Part shown: positions 7,812 to 16,637 of the stretch, piece after piece
Layout of the letters: every line of letters starts with the position of its first letter
How positions within the stretch are numbered: the first letter of the stretch is position 1
DNA from: Salinarimonas ramus
GTDB taxonomy: Bacteria; Pseudomonadota; Alphaproteobacteria; Rhizobiales; Beijerinckiaceae
NCBI RefSeq assembly: GCF_014645695.1
Contig: NZ_BMMF01000012.1
Location: forward strand, 1-64,000
DNA: 64,000 bases
Direction: 5' to 3'
Made by a program: the position numbers and the translations under genes
The notes under the pieces: generated by a model
The model's input: only the letters and a program-made list of their open reading frames with translations
What the model was told of the DNA's origin: nothing
Database searches by the model: none

Positions 7812-7857
7812 TAGTTCGATGTCGAACAATATAGTTCAACGTCGAACTATCTGTCAA
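7812..7857 (-). promoter_or_regulatory. Promoter with two tandem MarR-type operators
   Basis: Read on the minus strand, TTGACA (7852-7857) and TATATT (7828-7833) are separated by 18 bp, a near-consensus sigma-70 promoter. Two imperfect palindromes, TAGTTCGATGTCGAAC (starting at 7812) and TAGTTCAACGTCGAACTA (starting at 7832), overlap the -10 and the spacer. They are exactly 20 bp apart, so two dimers would bind on the same DNA face. This is a classic auto-repressed MarR arrangement. Confidence 0.8.
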
Positions 7858-7891
7858 GCGGACGAGCGCGAACCCGGCAGGGCCGGGAGGA

Positions 7892-8299
7892 TCAGGTGCG
7901 GATCTCGGGTGCCCGGCCGGAGACGAAGCGCAGCGTGAAGGGCCGCCCGGCGATCGCGCCGCCGAGCCCGTCGGTGATCGGCGCGGGAAGGCAGCGGGCG
8001 AGGGCGGCGAGCACGGAGGCGACGAAGAGGCGGCCGGTGGCGGCGTCGCCGGGAAGCTCGGAATGGGTGATCCGAGGCTCGCCGTTCAGCGAGCCGTCGC
8101 GCTTGAGGCTCAGACGTACGGTGACCGCGTGCCCCTGCGTTCCCGCAGGCGCGTCCCAGCAGCGCGTCAGCGCGGGCACGAGCCCGTGCAGCGTATCGAT
8201 CGGTCCGTCGCTCTGCGCCCGCGCGGCGGGCGAACCGACGAGGGCGGCGAGGAGGAGGGCGAGGCCGATGGCGGCCCGGATGATCGTTCGTCCACGCAT
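7892..8299 (-). CDS. Secreted hypothetical protein, TonB-C-like
   Basis: This 135-residue protein starts MRGRTIIRAAIGLALLLAAL and has a cleavable signal ending near ARAQ. The mature part contains AVTVRLSLKRDGSLNGEPRI, which resembles the C-terminal beta domain of TonB/TolA-type proteins, and two Cys residues (CWDA and RCLP). It is probably periplasmic. It stands alone, reading away from glnD. I took the internal ATG at 8299 because the upstream extension is Arg/Gly-rich and lacks protein character. Confidence 0.6.
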   Translation of the reverse strand: MRGRTIIRAAIGLALLLAALVGSPAARAQSDGPIDTLHGLVPALTRCWDAPAGTQGHAVTVRLSLKRDGSLNGEPRITHSELPGDAATGRLFVASVLAALARCLPAPITDGLGGAIAGRPFTLRFVSGRAPEIRT

Positions 8300-8441
8300 G
8301 CGCCTCGCCTCCTCGCCTCCTGGCCTCTCGCCTGGACGACGCAGAGATCGCCCGCGTGCGCGCCCCGTGCCGCAGCCTCTTCGGCAACCACGATCCGTGG
8401 CGCCCGTTCCCCCCGGCATTGACGCGTGCTAACACGGCTTC

Positions 8442-11213
8442 ATGCCGCAGCCAGCCCTGCCCGAGCCGCTCCTGTCTCTCCTCGCGGACCTCGCGGAGGA
8501 CCCGCCCACCTCGTCGACCGTCCTGCGCGCGCGCCTCGTGCCGCGCCTGCGCGCGGCCATCGACGACGCGCTCGCGGCCGAGGATGCGCGCCTGTGCGCC
8601 GAACGCAACGGGCTCGCCTGCGCCGGGCGCATCTGCGCGCTGATGGACGCCGTGGTGCGCACCGCCTTCGAGGCGGTGACGCGCCACCTCTACCCGCTCG
8701 AGAACCCCTCGCGCGCCGAGCGCCTCGCCATCGTCGCCACCGGCGGCTACGGCCGCGGCACGTTGGCGCCCGGCTCGGACGTCGATCTCCTCTTCCTCCT
8801 GCCATACAAGCAGACCGCCTGGGGCGAGAGCATCGTGGAAGCCATGCTCTACGTCCTCTGGGACCTGAAGCTGAAGGTCGGCCACGCCACGCGTTCCGTC
8901 GACGAGTGCATCCGCGAGGCGCGGGCGGACATGACGATCCGCACGGCTCTGCTCGAGACGCGGTTGATCCTGGGCGAGGAGCCGCTCTACGAGGAGCTGA
9001 CCCGCCGTTTCGACGCCGAGGTGATCGACGGCACGGCGGCGGATTTCGTCGAGGCGAAGCTCAAGGAGCGCGACCGGCGCACGGGGCGCACCGGCGCCTC
9101 GCGCTATCTCGTCGAACCCAACGTCAAGGACGGCAAGGGCGGGCTGCGCGACCTCAACACGCTCTTCTGGATCGGCAAGTACGTCTACCGCGTACGCGAC
9201 CCCAAGGAGCTCGTCGCCGCCGGCCTGTTCTCCGCGGAGGAGTTCCGGCTGTTCGCACGCTGTGAGGAATTCCTGTGGCGGGTGCGCTGCCACATGCATT
9301 TCGTCACCGGCCGCGCCGAGGAGCGGCTGACCTTCGACCTCCAGCCCAAGATCGCCGCGCGCATCGACTATTCGAACCGCGTCGGCCTCTCGCAGGTCGA
9401 GCGCTTCATGAAGGCCTACTTCCTGCGCGCCAAGGACGTGGGCGACCTCACCGCTATCGTCTGCGCGGCTCTGGAGGCGCGCCACGCCAAGCCCAAGCCC
9501 ATGCTCGACCGGGTGATCGGCTCCTTCCGCCGCGCGAAGGCGCAGCGGCTGCAATCGGGCGATTTCGTCATCGAGAACGAGCGGCTGACCGTCAAGGACG
9601 CGAGCGTCTTCACCCGCGACCCCGTCAACCTCGTCGCGCTCTACTGGCACGCCGACCGCAACGACGTCGCGATCCACCCCGACGCGAGCCGCCACGCCAC
9701 GCGCGCGCTCAAGCTGATCGGCGCGGAGGTGCGCAAGGACCCGCGGGCGAACAAGCTCTTTCTCGAGATCCTCACCTCGAAGAACGCGCCGGAGAGCGTG
9801 CTGCGACGGATGAACGAGGCGGGCGTGCTCGGCCGCTTCGTGCCCGATTTCGGCCGCATCGTGGCGATGATGCAGTTCAACATGTACCACCATTACACGG
9901 TGGACGAGCACCTCATCCGCTCCATCGGCCGGCTGGCGGACCTCGAATCCGGGCGGCTCGACGCGGATCACCCGCTGTCCCACAAGATCATCCACACGGT
10001 CCAGCATCGGCGCGCGCTCTACGTGGCGCTCTTCCTGCACGACGTCGCCAAGGGGCGGGAGGAGGACCATTCCGTCGCCGGCGCGCGCATCGCCCGCAAG
10101 CTCGGCCCGCGGCTGGGGCTGACGCCGGCGGAGGTGGAGACGGTCGCCTGGCTCGTGGAGCACCACCTCCTGATGTCCACGGTGGCGCAGAGCCGCGACC
10201 TCTCGGATCCGCGCACCATCCAGGACTTCGCGGGCGTGGTGCAGACGATGGAGCGGCTCAAGCTGCTCCTGCTGCTCACCGTCTGCGACATCGGCGCGGT
10301 GGGGCCCGGCGTGTGGACCGGCTGGAAGGGCGAGCTCCTGCGCACGCTCTACTACGAGACCGAGATGGTGCTCGGCGGCGGCGCCTCCGAGATGGAGCGC
10401 CCCCAGCGCATCCGCATGGCGCAGGAGCGGCTGCGCGCCGAGCTGCCGGATTGGTCGGAGGAGGCCTTCGACGCCTATGCCGCGCGGCACTATCCGTCGT
10501 ACTGGCTCAAGGTCGACCTGCGCTACCGCATCAAGCACGCCGAATTCATCCGTGCCGCGCAGGCACGCGGCGAGACCGTCACCGTGTCCTACGAGACCGA
10601 CGCCTTCCGGGGTGTGACGGAGTTCACCGTGCTCTCGCCCGACCACCCGCGGCTCCTCGCGATCCTCACGGGCGCCTGCGCCGCGGCGGGGGGCAACATC
10701 GTGGACGCGGCGATCTTCACCACCGCCGACGGCATGGCGCTCGACACGATCTTCGTCTCGCGCGCTTTCGAGCACGACGAGGACGAGCTGCGCCGCGCCG
10801 AGCGCGTGGCCCGCTCCATCGAGCGTGCGCTCAAGGGCGAGGTGAAGATCTCCGATCTCGTCGACGGCCGCCGTCAATCCCGCGAGCGGGTGCGCGTCTT
10901 CGACGTGGTGCCGGAGGTGATCATCGACAATTCGCTCTCCTCGCGCCAGACCGTGCTGGAGGTGACGGGCCTCGACCGGCCGGGGCTCCTCTACGACCTG
11001 ACGACGGCGCTGGGTAAGCTCAACCTCAACATCGCCTCCGCCCACATCGCGACCTTCGGCGAGAAGGCCGTCGACGTGTTCTACGTCACCGATCTCACCG
11101 GGGGGAAGGTCGTGCAGGCCGCGCGCCAGAGCGCCATCCGCAAGGCGGTGATGGAGGTGCTCGCCCGCGACCGCGCCGGCAAGGCGAAGGAGCCGGCGCT
11201 CGCGCGCGCTTGA
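8442..11213 (+). CDS. glnD: Bifunctional PII uridylyltransferase / uridylyl-removing enzyme
   Basis: GlnD attaches UMP to PII proteins when glutamine is low and removes it when glutamine is high, setting the nitrogen status signal. The 923-residue protein has all expected parts: the nucleotidyltransferase motif GGYGRGTLAPGSDVDLLF near residue 101, the HD hydrolase motif HDVAKG near 533, and two ACT glutamine-sensing domains (about 727-800 and 837-910; the second reads VLEVTGLDRPGLLYDLTTAL). Length and order are normal. It is followed by grpE after a short gap. Confidence 0.97.
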   Translation: MPQPALPEPLLSLLADLAEDPPTSSTVLRARLVPRLRAAIDDALAAEDARLCAERNGLACAGRICALMDAVVRTAFEAVTRHLYPLENPSRAERLAIVATGGYGRGTLAPGSDVDLLFLLPYKQTAWGESIVEAMLYVLWDLKLKVGHATRSVDECIREARADMTIRTALLETRLILGEEPLYEELTRRFDAEVIDGTAADFVEAKLKERDRRTGRTGASRYLVEPNVKDGKGGLRDLNTLFWIGKYVYRVRDPKELVAAGLFSAEEFRLFARCEEFLWRVRCHMHFVTGRAEERLTFDLQPKIAARIDYSNRVGLSQVERFMKAYFLRAKDVGDLTAIVCAALEARHAKPKPMLDRVIGSFRRAKAQRLQSGDFVIENERLTVKDASVFTRDPVNLVALYWHADRNDVAIHPDASRHATRALKLIGAEVRKDPRANKLFLEILTSKNAPESVLRRMNEAGVLGRFVPDFGRIVAMMQFNMYHHYTVDEHLIRSIGRLADLESGRLDADHPLSHKIIHTVQHRRALYVALFLHDVAKGREEDHSVAGARIARKLGPRLGLTPAEVETVAWLVEHHLLMSTVAQSRDLSDPRTIQDFAGVVQTMERLKLLLLLTVCDIGAVGPGVWTGWKGELLRTLYYETEMVLGGGASEMERPQRIRMAQERLRAELPDWSEEAFDAYAARHYPSYWLKVDLRYRIKHAEFIRAAQARGETVTVSYETDAFRGVTEFTVLSPDHPRLLAILTGACAAAGGNIVDAAIFTTADGMALDTIFVSRAFEHDEDELRRAERVARSIERALKGEVKISDLVDGRRQSRERVRVFDVVPEVIIDNSLSSRQTVLEVTGLDRPGLLYDLTTALGKLNLNIASAHIATFGEKAVDVFYVTDLTGGKVVQAARQSAIRKAVMEVLARDRAGKAKEPALARA

Positions 11214-11273
11214 TTCATGGCGCGCACGGCCTGATATGAGGGTCGATTGCGCCCGACGGTTCACCAAGCACGC

Positions 11274-11927
11274 ATGGATCCGATGACCAACGATCACACC
11301 AACGACCCGACCCGTCCTGCCGCCGAGGGCCACGAGGGCCCCGCCGACGAGAACGCCCGCGTCGACGCGACCGCCGCCGCGGCCCATCCCCTCGACGCCG
11401 CCGCCGCCGCGCATGCGGTGGAGGGCGGCCCCGATGCCCGCATCGCGGAGCTCGAGGCCGAGCGCGACGCGCTCAAGGACAAGCTCCTGCGCGCGCTCGC
11501 GGACGTGGAGAACGTGCGCCGCCGCGCGGAGCGCGAGGTGTCGGACGCGCGGACCTACGCCAAGACGAACTTCGCCCGCGACATGCTCAACGTCGCCGAC
11601 AACGTGCGCCGTGCGCTGGAGAGCGTCGGCGACGCGCGCGACGGCATGGAGGGCGCGGCGAAGACGCTGGTGGAGGGCATCGAGCTCACCGAGCGCGATC
11701 TCCTCAACACCCTCGAGCGGCACGGGGTGAAGAAGCTCGACCCCGTCGGCGAGAAGTTCGACCCGAACCTGCATCAGGCCATGTTCGAGGTGCCGAATCC
11801 GGACGTTCCCAATGGCACCGTCGTCCAGGTGGTGCAGACGGGCTACGTCATCGGCGAGCGCTGCCTGCGCCCGGCCATGGTCGGCGTCTCGAAGGGTGGA
11901 CCCAAGGCGGCGAACGGCGAGGGGTGA
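11274..11927 (+). CDS. grpE: Nucleotide exchange factor GrpE
   Basis: GrpE releases ADP from DnaK. The protein has a long disordered Ala/Asp-rich N-terminus, then the coiled-coil dimer helix ([20 protein letters not shown] with [12 protein letters not shown]), and the beta-domain ending [24 protein letters not shown] at 11247 is also in frame, but the ATG at 11274 or 11283 is more likely. dnaK is not adjacent. Separation of grpE from dnaK is common in this order. Confidence 0.95.
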   Translation: MDPMTNDHTNDPTRPAAEGHEGPADENARVDATAAAAHPLDAAAAAHAVEGGPDARIAELEAERDALKDKLLRALADVENVRRRAEREVSDARTYAKTNFARDMLNVADNVRRALESVGDARDGMEGAAKTLVEGIELTERDLLNTLERHGVKKLDPVGEKFDPNLHQAMFEVPNPDVPNGTVVQVVQTGYVIGERCLRPAMVGVSKGGPKAANGEG

Positions 11928-12000
11928 TGCGCACCCGCGGGGGTGACGGCGCGCGAGCGCTGCTGTAACGCGGGAGGTACCGCCTCGCAGGAGCCTCCCG

Positions 12001-12360
12001 ATGAACCCGGACGCCGCCGCCACGCCGCAGATCGTCTTCGACGATTTCCTGAAGGTCGACATCCGCGTCGGCCGCATCCTCGCGGCCGAGCCGTTCCCGG
12101 AGGCGCGCAAGCCGGCCTACAAGCTCACCATCGATTTCGGGAAGGCGATCGGCACCCGCCGTTCGTCGGCGCAGATCACGAAGAACTATACGCTCGACGA
12201 GCTGGAGGGCCGGCTCGTCCTGGCGGTGGTGAACTTCCCGCCCCGCCAGATCGGCAAGTTCATGTCTCAGGTGCTTACGCTGGGCGTACCCGACGCCGAC
12301 GGCGAGGTCGTTCTGATCGAGCCGTCTCAGGACGTGCCCGTGGGCGGGCGGCTGTATTGA
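12001..12360 (+). CDS. csaA: CsaA-type tRNA-binding / chaperone protein
   Basis: The protein is 119 residues and consists of one tRNA-binding OB-fold (EMAP II-like). The conserved features FDDFLKVDIRVGRILAAEPF, KLTIDFG, SSAQIT and VLAVVNFPPRQIGKFMSQVL match CsaA. In Bacillus, CsaA acts as an export-related chaperone and also binds tRNA; in alphaproteobacteria its role is not settled. It stands alone between grpE and an intergenic repeat. Confidence 0.92.
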   Translation: MNPDAAATPQIVFDDFLKVDIRVGRILAAEPFPEARKPAYKLTIDFGKAIGTRRSSAQITKNYTLDELEGRLVLAVVNFPPRQIGKFMSQVLTLGVPDADGEVVLIEPSQDVPVGGRLY

Positions 12361-12370
12361 GCTGACGCTG

Positions 12371-12555
12371 TCATCCCGGACGGCGAAGCCGATCCGGGAC
12401 CCAGAACACGTGACGGTGGGTTCAGGGCGCGCGGGAGCGCGTCCGTCCACCGAGAGATATGCAGGCCGTTCGTGGCCGCGCGCGCTGTCGCGCACGCTAT
12501 GGCGGGCACCTGTGTTCATGGGTCCCGGGTCGCCGTTCGGCGCCCGGGATGACAA
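12371..12555. repeat. Pair of inverted intergenic repeat units
   Basis: Two units of about 40 bp lie in opposite orientation at 12371-12410 and 12512-12555. Each contains the core TCATCCCGG...CCGGGACCCA. The 100 bp between them is GC-rich and holds no gene. Units of this type are dispersed repeats in many alphaproteobacterial genomes. The pair could fold into a large stem-loop between the convergent csaA and clpP genes and might act as a bidirectional terminator or mRNA stabiliser. Confidence 0.75.
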
Positions 12556-12558
12556 AAC

Positions 12559-13182
12559 TTACGATCCCACGATCGCGTCGAGATCGGCCTGGGTGCGGAT
12601 CACCGTGCCGAGGATGCCGTATTCCTGCGCCTCGGCGGTGCCGAGCCAGAAATCGCGGCGGGTGTCCTCGGCGATGCGCTCCGGGGTCTGGCCGGTGGCC
12701 TCGGCGAACAGGATCTCGAAGCGGCGCTTCATGATCTCGATCTGCTTGGCCTGGATCTGCACGTCCGCCGTCACGCCGCCGATGCCGCCGCTGGGTTGAT
12801 GCAGCAGGAAGCGGGTGTTCGGCAGGCAGAAGCGGCGCTCCTTGGGCACCGAGATGAAGATCAGCGCGCCGGCGCTCGCCACCCAGCCCGATCCGATGAT
12901 CCGCACCTCCGGCTTGATGAAGCGGATGATGTCGTGGATCATGTCGCCGGATTCGACGTGCCCGCCCGGAGACGAGATGAAGACGTTGATCGGATCGTCG
13001 CTCATCGCGGCGAGCGCGAGAAGACGTTCCGTGGTCGCCTTGGCGATGCGATCGTTGATCTGACCAGTAATCAGCACGTGACGCTTCTGGAAGAGCTTCT
13101 CCTCGATGTACCGAGTCGGCTCCTGAGGCTTCTCGTTGGCCTCCTTCTCGTCTTCGTCGTCGAGGCGAAATTCGAGGTTCAT
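12559..13182 (-). CDS. clpP: ClpP-family serine protease subunit
   Basis: This 207-residue protein is a ClpP homologue with the catalytic triad in place: Ser103 (VASAGA), His128 (LLHQP) and Asp177 (RRDFWLG). The N-terminus has an acidic extension (DDEDEKEANEKPQEP) before the fold begins at RYIEEKLFQKRHVLITG. Usual clpP partners (tig, clpX, lon) are not next to it, so this may be a second ClpP paralogue, not the main one. Cytoplasmic proteolysis with a Clp ATPase is the expected role. Confidence 0.92.
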   Translation of the reverse strand: MNLEFRLDDEDEKEANEKPQEPTRYIEEKLFQKRHVLITGQINDRIAKATTERLLALAAMSDDPINVFISSPGGHVESGDMIHDIIRFIKPEVRIIGSGWVASAGALIFISVPKERRFCLPNTRFLLHQPSGGIGGVTADVQIQAKQIEIMKRRFEILFAEATGQTPERIAEDTRRDFWLGTAEAQEYGILGTVIRTQADLDAIVGS

Positions 13183-13251
13183 CTTGATCTGTCCCGTGCT
13201 CGCGGTGGCTCGCCCCTATATATGGGTCCGCACCTTCACGAGCAAGCCGGC

Positions 13252-13929
13252 TCAAGGCGTCGGGCTGCCGGCGAGGCGCTCCACGGCGGCGACGATGCGG
13301 CTCCATTCGCGCAGCGCCTCGCGCGGCAGGCGGACCTGCGCATCGAGGCCGCCACGGCGGATCTCGGCGAGGCAGGGCAGGCGCACCCCCGCCGCGGCCT
13401 CGCCCTCCAGGCAGCGCGCGGCGAAGACGCGCCCCTGCGGCGGCGCGAGGTGCAGCGTCTCGCCCTCGTAGGGCGTGCCGGGCGCGAAGCGGCGCACGAT
13501 GAGCCCGTCCGGCGTCGTCGCCGCGCTCGGCTCCAGGAAGCGGTTGTAGAGCTGCGCCGGCCGTACCGCGGGGGGAGGGGCGTCGTCGGCGGGAACGAGG
13601 GTGACGCCGATCATCGCGCCGGCCACCGGCCCGTTCACGTCGGCGAGGGCGCCGAGCGGTGCCTCGAGGGCGATGCGCTCGGCGCGCTCCTGCTCCGGCG
13701 TGCCGATGAGCCAGCTCTCGGCCAGCGTCACCTCTCGGCCGGCGAGGGCGATCGTCACCAGCGGGTCGATCTGGGCCGTCTCGCGAGACAAGAGCGTGCG
13801 CGACCAGATGGCGAGCGCGAGCAGGGTCGCGGCGAGCGCGAGCGCGAGGCAGGCGGCGGGCAGGCCGATGCCGCGCCAGCGGACGGCGACCGGGGCGGGA
13901 ACGGCGAGGGCGGCGGCGGGACGGCGCAT
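13252..13929 (-). CDS. Single-pass membrane protein, unknown function
   Basis: The protein is 225 residues from the ATG at 13929, which has an excellent ribosome site (AAGGAGAT, about 7 bp). One membrane segment (about residues 20-42, ACLALALAATLLALAIW) is followed by a periplasmic domain. That domain includes LAGREVTLAESWLIGTPEQE and a C-terminal two-Cys region (AARCLEGEAA, LPCLAEIRR). No family is recognised. It lies between clpP and a divergent small membrane gene and appears monocistronic. Confidence 0.6.
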   Translation of the reverse strand: MRRPAAALAVPAPVAVRWRGIGLPAACLALALAATLLALAIWSRTLLSRETAQIDPLVTIALAGREVTLAESWLIGTPEQERAERIALEAPLGALADVNGPVAGAMIGVTLVPADDAPPPAVRPAQLYNRFLEPSAATTPDGLIVRRFAPGTPYEGETLHLAPPQGRVFAARCLEGEAAAGVRLPCLAEIRRGGLDAQVRLPREALREWSRIVAAVERLAGSPTP

Positions 13930-14085
13930 CGGCGGATCTCCTTCGGGCCCGATCGGCACCCTCCCGGCGATGCACGCGCGACGGGTACCACGTTAACCCT
14001 TTTCGCCATTCGTGCTTAACGAGCGGTAAAGGCTCGGGCAGGATCGTCGTGCCGGTCCGGGAGGGGCCGTGCGACGGAGACCCTC

Positions 14086-14424
14086 ATGAGCCTCGATCCG
14101 AGCCTCGACCCGTGGACCGTGTCCAGCCTGCAGGCGCTCGTCGTCGGCTTCGCCTTCGCGGGCCTGATCGCGAGCGCGTTCGAGCTGATGACCCCCCACA
14201 GGGCGAGCTTCTCGCTGCTCGAGCGTGGCGGTGTCGTGGCCATCGCGAGCCTGCCGTTGCTCGCCTTCTCCGCGCCCTTCATCATCCTGCGCAACACCTT
14301 GCGCGGGCGCCGCTTCGAGCGCCGCCCCATTCCCTTCGTGATGATCGCGACCTGCATCGCGGGCTTCTGGAGCCTCGCGGCCGGGAGGCTGCTGCTCGGC
14401 GGGATCGGCTACGTCGTCGGCTGA
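14086..14424 (+). CDS. Conserved small membrane protein (DUF6949-like)
   Basis: This 112-residue protein has three predicted membrane helices (about 15-36, 46-68 and 83-110). The sequence SLQALVVGFAFAGLIASAFE and the motif FELMTPHRASFSLL resemble a family of uncharacterised Hyphomicrobiales inner-membrane proteins. The DUF6949 label is from memory and needs a profile check. No function is known. It ends just before the convergent thioesterase gene. Confidence 0.6.
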   Translation: MSLDPSLDPWTVSSLQALVVGFAFAGLIASAFELMTPHRASFSLLERGGVVAIASLPLLAFSAPFIILRNTLRGRRFERRPIPFVMIATCIAGFWSLAAGRLLLGGIGYVVG

Positions 14425-14454
14425 GGCGAGACCGAGAGGCCCACCGACAGCGGC

Positions 14455-14991
14455 TCAGTGCCGCGTGCCGGTGGCGCGCTCCGGCTCGGAGCTGGGGATG
14501 GCGATGACGCGGCCGACGGCAGCGGGACGAGGCAGGCGGGCGTGGGCGGCGCGCATGACGTCGAGGTTGTCCCGGATCTCCTCGGGGAAGGGTGTCACCT
14601 TCTTGGTGCGCATGCACACGTGCAGCGAGAGCATCTCGCAGGTCGCCGCCGTCCAGCCCTCGCGGGCGTGGCGCGCCTCGAGATAGACGTGGAAGCGCTT
14701 CTCGTCGCTGTCGAGCAATTGCAGCGTCACGCGCACCGGATCGCCGGAGCGCAGCTCCCGCCGGTAGAGCACGTGCGCCTCCGCCGCGAAGTAGGAGGCG
14801 TTTCGCTCGGCCACGTAATCCGGGCCGAGGCCGACGACGCCGAAGGCCTCGTCCAAGGTGCGGTCGAACAGGACATGGTAGAAGGCGAGGTTCATGTGAC
14901 CGTTGTAGTCGATCCACGTCTCCTCGACGCGCATCGTCGAGGAGACGAAAGGCGCGAAGAAGAAGATCGGGGTCGGCGCGGTCTCGGTCAC
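14455..14991 (-). CDS. Hotdog-fold acyl-CoA thioesterase
   Basis: This 178-residue protein has a 4HBT-type signature: the motif ETWIDYNGHMNLAFYHVLFD, with the Asp-Tyr-x-Gly-His-Met-Asn active-site helix near residues 27-34. The second half holds RRELRSGDPVRVTLQLLDSDEKRFHVYLEA. Relatives include betainyl/carnitinyl-CoA thioesterases and general YbgC-like enzymes. The exact acyl substrate is not predictable. It appears to be a single-gene unit in the cytoplasm. Confidence 0.82.
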   Translation of the reverse strand: MTETAPTPIFFFAPFVSSTMRVEETWIDYNGHMNLAFYHVLFDRTLDEAFGVVGLGPDYVAERNASYFAAEAHVLYRRELRSGDPVRVTLQLLDSDEKRFHVYLEARHAREGWTAATCEMLSLHVCMRTKKVTPFPEEIRDNLDVMRAAHARLPRPAAVGRVIAIPSSEPERATGTRH

Positions 14992-15188
14992 GCGGTGCCT
15001 CCCTCATCGGACACCGTCCAAGGTGCCCGTTCCGCGGGCGATCGTCCAGTGCGTCGGCAGTCTCAAATCGGTTTAGGTCGCACGCCGACCGGCCTTTTCC
15101 CGGTGCGCACCGGATGTCGCCGGGCGCCCTCGTCTGGTAACTTGGGATTAACCCTTAGCTCCCGCGCGCCCCTCGCGCCGAGGTTCTC

Positions 15189-16604
15189 ATGAACGCACCT
15201 CTCCGCCAGCCCCGCACCCGTCCGAGCCCGCAGACGCTCGACTCGGTGCTCGCGCAGCTCGCCGCGCGCTTCGGCGAGCGCTTCTCGACGGCGCCCGCCC
15301 TGCGCGAGCAGCACGCCTCGACGCTGACCTGGGCCGCCAACGAGCCGCCGGACGCCGTCGTCTTCCCGCAGGACGCGGAGGAGGTCGCGGCGATCGTACG
15401 CGCCTGCGCCGCGCATCGCGTGCCGGTCATCCCCTTCGGCGCCGGCTCCTCGCTCGAAGGCCACGTCAACGCGCCGTTCGGCGGTGTGTGCGTCGACACG
15501 AGCCGCATGAACGCCGTGCGCGCGGTCCATGCGGAGGATCTCGACTGCGTCGTCGAGCCGGGCGTGACGCGCAAGCAGCTCGACGCGCACCTGCGCGACC
15601 AGGGCCTGTTCTTCCCCATCGACCCCGGCGCCGACGCGACGCTGGGCGGCATGGTCGCGACCCGCGCCTCCGGCACGAACGCCGTGCGCTACGGCACGAT
15701 GCGCGACAACGTCGTGGCGCTCGAGGCCGTGATGCCGACGGGCGAGATCGTCCGCACCGCGCGGCGCGCCCGCAAGTCGAGCGCCGGCTACGACCTGACG
15801 CGTCTCCTCGTCGGCTCGGAGGGCACGCTGGGCATCGTCACCGAGATCACGCTGCGGCTCCACGGCATCCCGGAGGCCATCTCCGGGGGCGTGTGCGCCT
15901 TCCCCTCCGTGCGCGCCGCCTGCGAGGCGACGATCCTGACGATCCAGTCCGGCATCCCCGTGGCCCGCATCGAGCTCCTCGACGCCGCGCAGATCCGCGC
16001 CTGCAACGCCTATTCGAAGCTCGACCTCGCCGAGGCGCCGACGCTCTTCGTCGAGTTCCACGGCACGCGGGCCGGGGTGCGCGAGGAGGCGGAGCGCTTC
16101 GGAGAGATCGCCCGCGAGTGCGGCGGCGGCGCCTTCGCCTGGGCGACGGAAGCCGAGGCGCGCGGGCGGCTCTGGCAGGCGCGCCACGACGCCTACTGGG
16201 CGGCGATGAGCCTGTGCCCAGGCGCCAAGGGCATCTCCACGGACGTGTGCGTGCCGATCTCGCGTCTCGCCGAATGCGTCGAGGCGACGGAGGCGGACCT
16301 CGCGCGCAGCCGCATCGTCGGCACCATCGTCGGCCACGTGGGCGACGGCAACTTCCACGTCCTGCCGCTTGTCGACGATTCGGACCCCGACGAGGTCGCG
16401 CGCGTTCGCGCCTTCATCGACCGGCTCGTGGAGCGCGCCCTCGACATGGAGGGCACCTGCACCGGCGAGCACGGGGTGGGGCAGAAGAAGATGCGCTTCC
16501 TCGAGGCCGAGCACGGCCCGGGCGCGCTGGAATTGATGCGCACGATCAAACGTGCCATCGATCCGCACGACATCATGAACCCAGGCAAGGTCCTCCTCCC
16601 GTGA
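15189..16604 (+). CDS. FAD-linked D-2-hydroxyacid dehydrogenase (GlcD / D-lactate dehydrogenase family)
   Basis: This 471-residue protein has the FAD_binding_4 domain (VPVIPFGAGSSLEGHVNAPF and DPGADATLGGMVATRASGTN) and the FAD-oxidase C domain. The latter contains VGHVGDGNFHVLPLVDDSDP and ends GEHGVGQKKMRFLEAEHG...HDIMNPGKVL. These are the hallmarks of cytochrome-linked D-lactate or glycolate dehydrogenases that oxidise D-2-hydroxyacids and feed electrons to the respiratory chain. Absence of glcE/glcF nearby favours a single-subunit D-lactate-type enzyme. Confidence 0.9.
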   Translation: MNAPLRQPRTRPSPQTLDSVLAQLAARFGERFSTAPALREQHASTLTWAANEPPDAVVFPQDAEEVAAIVRACAAHRVPVIPFGAGSSLEGHVNAPFGGVCVDTSRMNAVRAVHAEDLDCVVEPGVTRKQLDAHLRDQGLFFPIDPGADATLGGMVATRASGTNAVRYGTMRDNVVALEAVMPTGEIVRTARRARKSSAGYDLTRLLVGSEGTLGIVTEITLRLHGIPEAISGGVCAFPSVRAACEATILTIQSGIPVARIELLDAAQIRACNAYSKLDLAEAPTLFVEFHGTRAGVREEAERFGEIARECGGGAFAWATEAEARGRLWQARHDAYWAAMSLCPGAKGISTDVCVPISRLAECVEATEADLARSRIVGTIVGHVGDGNFHVLPLVDDSDPDEVARVRAFIDRLVERALDMEGTCTGEHGVGQKKMRFLEAEHGPGALELMRTIKRAIDPHDIMNPGKVLLP

Positions 16605-16637
16605 GGGAGAGGTGCGGCGATCGAGGGTCTATTCGTC

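Noticed and set aside
7854-12110. A 1418-codon open frame on the minus strand across glnD and grpE
   Set aside because: It is antisense to two well-supported genes, has a His/Arg/Gly/Leu composition expected from the complement of GC-rich codons, and contains no recognisable domain.
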